From contig JAOZRY010000181.1 of NCBI GenBank assembly GCA_029939965.1, positions 1 to 6,425 of the forward strand: 6,425 nucleotides of DNA, given 5' to 3'. Below the pieces are notes generated by a model. It was not told where the DNA came from, made no database searches, and saw only the letters and a list, made by a program, of their open reading frames with translations. Below are positions 5,630 through 6,425 of this stretch, piece by piece. The first letter of the stretch is position 1. Each line of letters begins with the position of its first letter. Origin of the DNA: Bacteroidales bacterium. Its GTDB lineage: Bacteria; Bacteroidota; Bacteroidia; Bacteroidales; 4484-276. A program made the translations under genes and the position numbers.

Positions 5630-5672
5630 TTTGGTTAGTATTTCGCTTCAAAAGTAATATTTACTAATCAAA
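5630..5672 (-). repeat. Imperfect 11-bp inverted repeat around a putative promoter element
   Basis: TTTGGTTAGTA (5630-5640) and TACTAATCAAA (5662-5672) are inverted copies with one mismatch, separated by 21 bases. The -7-like element of the minus strand lies in the spacer. It could be an operator for a dimeric regulator overlapping the hexaheme promoter, or chance in AT-rich DNA. Confidence 0.45.
5649..5656 (-). promoter_or_regulatory. Possible -7 promoter element for the hexaheme gene
   Basis: On the minus strand this is TACTTTTG, matching TAnnTTTG of the Bacteroidota housekeeping sigma factor. It would start transcription about 45 bases before the hexaheme ATG. A TTTG lies upstream but only 12 bases away, shorter than the usual 19-21, so support is partial. 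An activator bound upstream could compensate. Confidence 0.35.
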
Positions 5673-5732
5673 ACCATGAAGAGAGACAGATAACATACCT
5701 CAATGAGAAAACAGTATTTATCACTGTAAGCA

Positions 5733-5746
5733 TTGATATTGATCAA
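5733..5746. promoter_or_regulatory. Perfect FNR-type box, TTGAT-ATTG-ATCAA
   Basis: The 14-base palindrome matches the FNR consensus TTGAT-N4-ATCAA at all ten defined positions. It lies 136 bases before the hexaheme start and 88 bases before the start of the FNR-like regulator. It could therefore serve the cytochrome promoter, autoregulation, or both. Relative to the putative plus-strand start site (about 5810) its centre is near -70; relative to the minus-strand start (about 5642) it is near -97. Both are upstream, class-I-like positions, but both start sites are guesses. Confidence 0.7.
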
Positions 5747-5797
5747 CCATTTCATGATTAATGTTAATGCAAGAGATCGGTTATCTGATTTAATTAC

Positions 5798-5805
5798 TAT
5801 TTTTG
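5798..5805 (+). promoter_or_regulatory. Possible -7 promoter element for the FNR-like gene
   Basis: TATTTTTG matches TAnnTTTG and lies 29 bases before the regulator's start codon. No clear -33 TTTG is visible at the usual spacing. The position is sensible but the motif is short. Confidence 0.35.
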
Positions 5806-5834
5806 TCGTTTCGCCTTTTAACATAACTAATTAT

Positions 5835-6425
5835 ATGATGACCCCATTTAAGAAATCGTCAAATTGTATTAACTGTAACGAATGTAATCGTAAATCTCCA
5901 CTGTTTAGCTTGCTTAATAATGAGGAACTGGCCGAAATAAATCAGGATCGTTTTGAAGCCTCATATCGGAAAGGTGAGATGATTTTTAAGCAAGGGTCGG
6001 CATCTTCGCATATACTTATGCTTACAAGCGGACTGTCAAAAATTTATCTTGAAGGCAACAATAATCGTGATTTGATTATTAAAATCATAAAACCGATTCA
6101 AATGTTTGGTGGGCCGGGAATTTTTCTGGATGGAAGAAACTATTATTCTGCAACCGCACTTACCGATTCGACAATATGTTTTATTACTCAACAAAAATTT
6201 AAAAATGCAGTTAGGTCAAACCCTGATTTTGCCGAAAGATTCATTGAACACATCAACAGAAATGCCATATACAACTTTGGAAGGCTTATGGATTTAACCC
6301 AAAAGCAGATGCCTGGTCGGGTTGCTGATGCTTTTCTTTATCTTAGTACAGAAATTTATAATTCAACAATTTTTAATATTTCGCTTACTCGTCAGGATCT
6401 TGCGGATATGACCAATCTTTCCAAA
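5835..6425 (+). CDS. Crp/Fnr family regulator with FNR-like cysteines, cut by the right edge
   Basis: 197 codons are open from an ATG at 5835 (a second ATG follows at 5838) to the end of the window, with no stop, so the C-terminus is missing. Three N-terminal cysteines (Cys11, 14, 17; CINCNEC) precede a cyclic-nucleotide-binding-like beta roll (about 30-130, with KGEMIFKQG, LMLTSGLSKIY and MFGGPGIF). Cys115 in DSTICFITQQKF aligns by eye with E. coli FNR Cys122 in MVCEIPFETL. A dimerisation helix follows (about 133-165), then the start of the DNA-binding winged helix (SLTRQDLADMTNLSK), cut off inside the helix-turn-helix. Four cysteines in these places suggest an oxygen-sensitive iron-sulfur cluster, though the CX2CX2C spacing differs from FNR's CX2CX5C. 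The gene is divergent from the cytochrome genes with an FNR-type box between, so it probably regulates them. The family is firm; the cluster is inferred. Confidence 0.9.
   Translation, partial: MMTPFKKSSNCINCNECNRKSPLFSLLNNEELAEINQDRFEASYRKGEMIFKQGSASSHILMLTSGLSKIYLEGNNNRDLIIKIIKPIQMFGGPGIFLDGRNYYSATALTDSTICFITQQKFKNAVRSNPDFAERFIEHINRNAIYNFGRLMDLTQKQMPGRVADAFLYLSTEIYNSTIFNISLTRQDLADMTNLSK

Larger units (their letters stand above)
5597..5834. promoter_or_regulatory. Divergent intergenic regulatory region
   Basis: This 238-bp AT-rich region lies between the hexaheme gene (minus) and the FNR-like regulator gene (plus), with both starts facing outwards. It holds the FNR-type palindrome, a small ACAGT/ACTGT dyad (5711-5727), an 11-bp imperfect inverted repeat (5630-5672) and one -7-like promoter element per strand. 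No small gene is supported in it. Confidence 0.8.

Noticed and set aside
1..6425. tRNA, rRNA, CRISPR array, insertion sequence ends or transposase
   Set aside because: No cloverleaf, regular spaced repeats, terminal inverted repeats or transposase motifs were found on either strand.

Overview
The window looks like part of a Bacteroidota chromosome. The support is indirect but consistent: low-GC coding sequence, starts without a clear Shine-Dalgarno, several 'MKK...C' lipoproteins, an RHS-repeat fragment of the Bacteroidetes type, an outer-membrane barrel of the DUF5777 type, and a Crp/Fnr regulator resembling Bacteroidetes forms. Genus cannot be told from the sequence.

Left part (1-995): an accessory, degraded stretch. 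It holds a short open frame that enters from the left edge (1-72), a very AT-rich small lipoprotein gene with a run of nine Gs (112-555), and a broken RHS-repeat fragment (about 668-907). This is the pattern left by a polymorphic-toxin (RHS tip plus immunity) locus, though toxin and immunity roles are inferred from layout only.

Middle (996-5596, all on the minus strand): six consecutive genes for an electron-transfer chain. In transcription order they are a hexaheme c-type lipoprotein with a collagen-like Gly-X-Y linker (5596-4496), an intrinsic terminator (4479-4439), a monoheme lipoprotein (4405-4010), a DUF5777-like outer-membrane barrel (3993-3115), a class I monoheme cytochrome c (3055-2633), a membrane-anchored heptaheme cytochrome c (2569-1616) and a four-helix diheme cytochrome b of the FdnI/HydC/b561 type (1613-996). 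Together they carry 15 CXXCH motifs plus four candidate heme b ligands. No catalytic molybdenum, flavin or CXXCK-type reductase is encoded here. The inferred electron path is menaquinol to cytochrome b, heptaheme c, soluble or anchored cytochrome c, then lipoprotein cytochromes at the outer membrane beside the barrel.

Right part (5597-6425): a 238-bp divergent regulatory region, then an FNR-like regulator on the plus strand that runs off the right edge. The regulator has three N-terminal cysteines plus a central cysteine in the place of E. coli FNR C122. The intergenic region has a perfect FNR-type palindrome, TTGAT-N4-ATCAA, at 5733-5746. The simplest reading is an oxygen-responsive regulator controlling an anaerobic respiratory or extracellular electron-transfer module.
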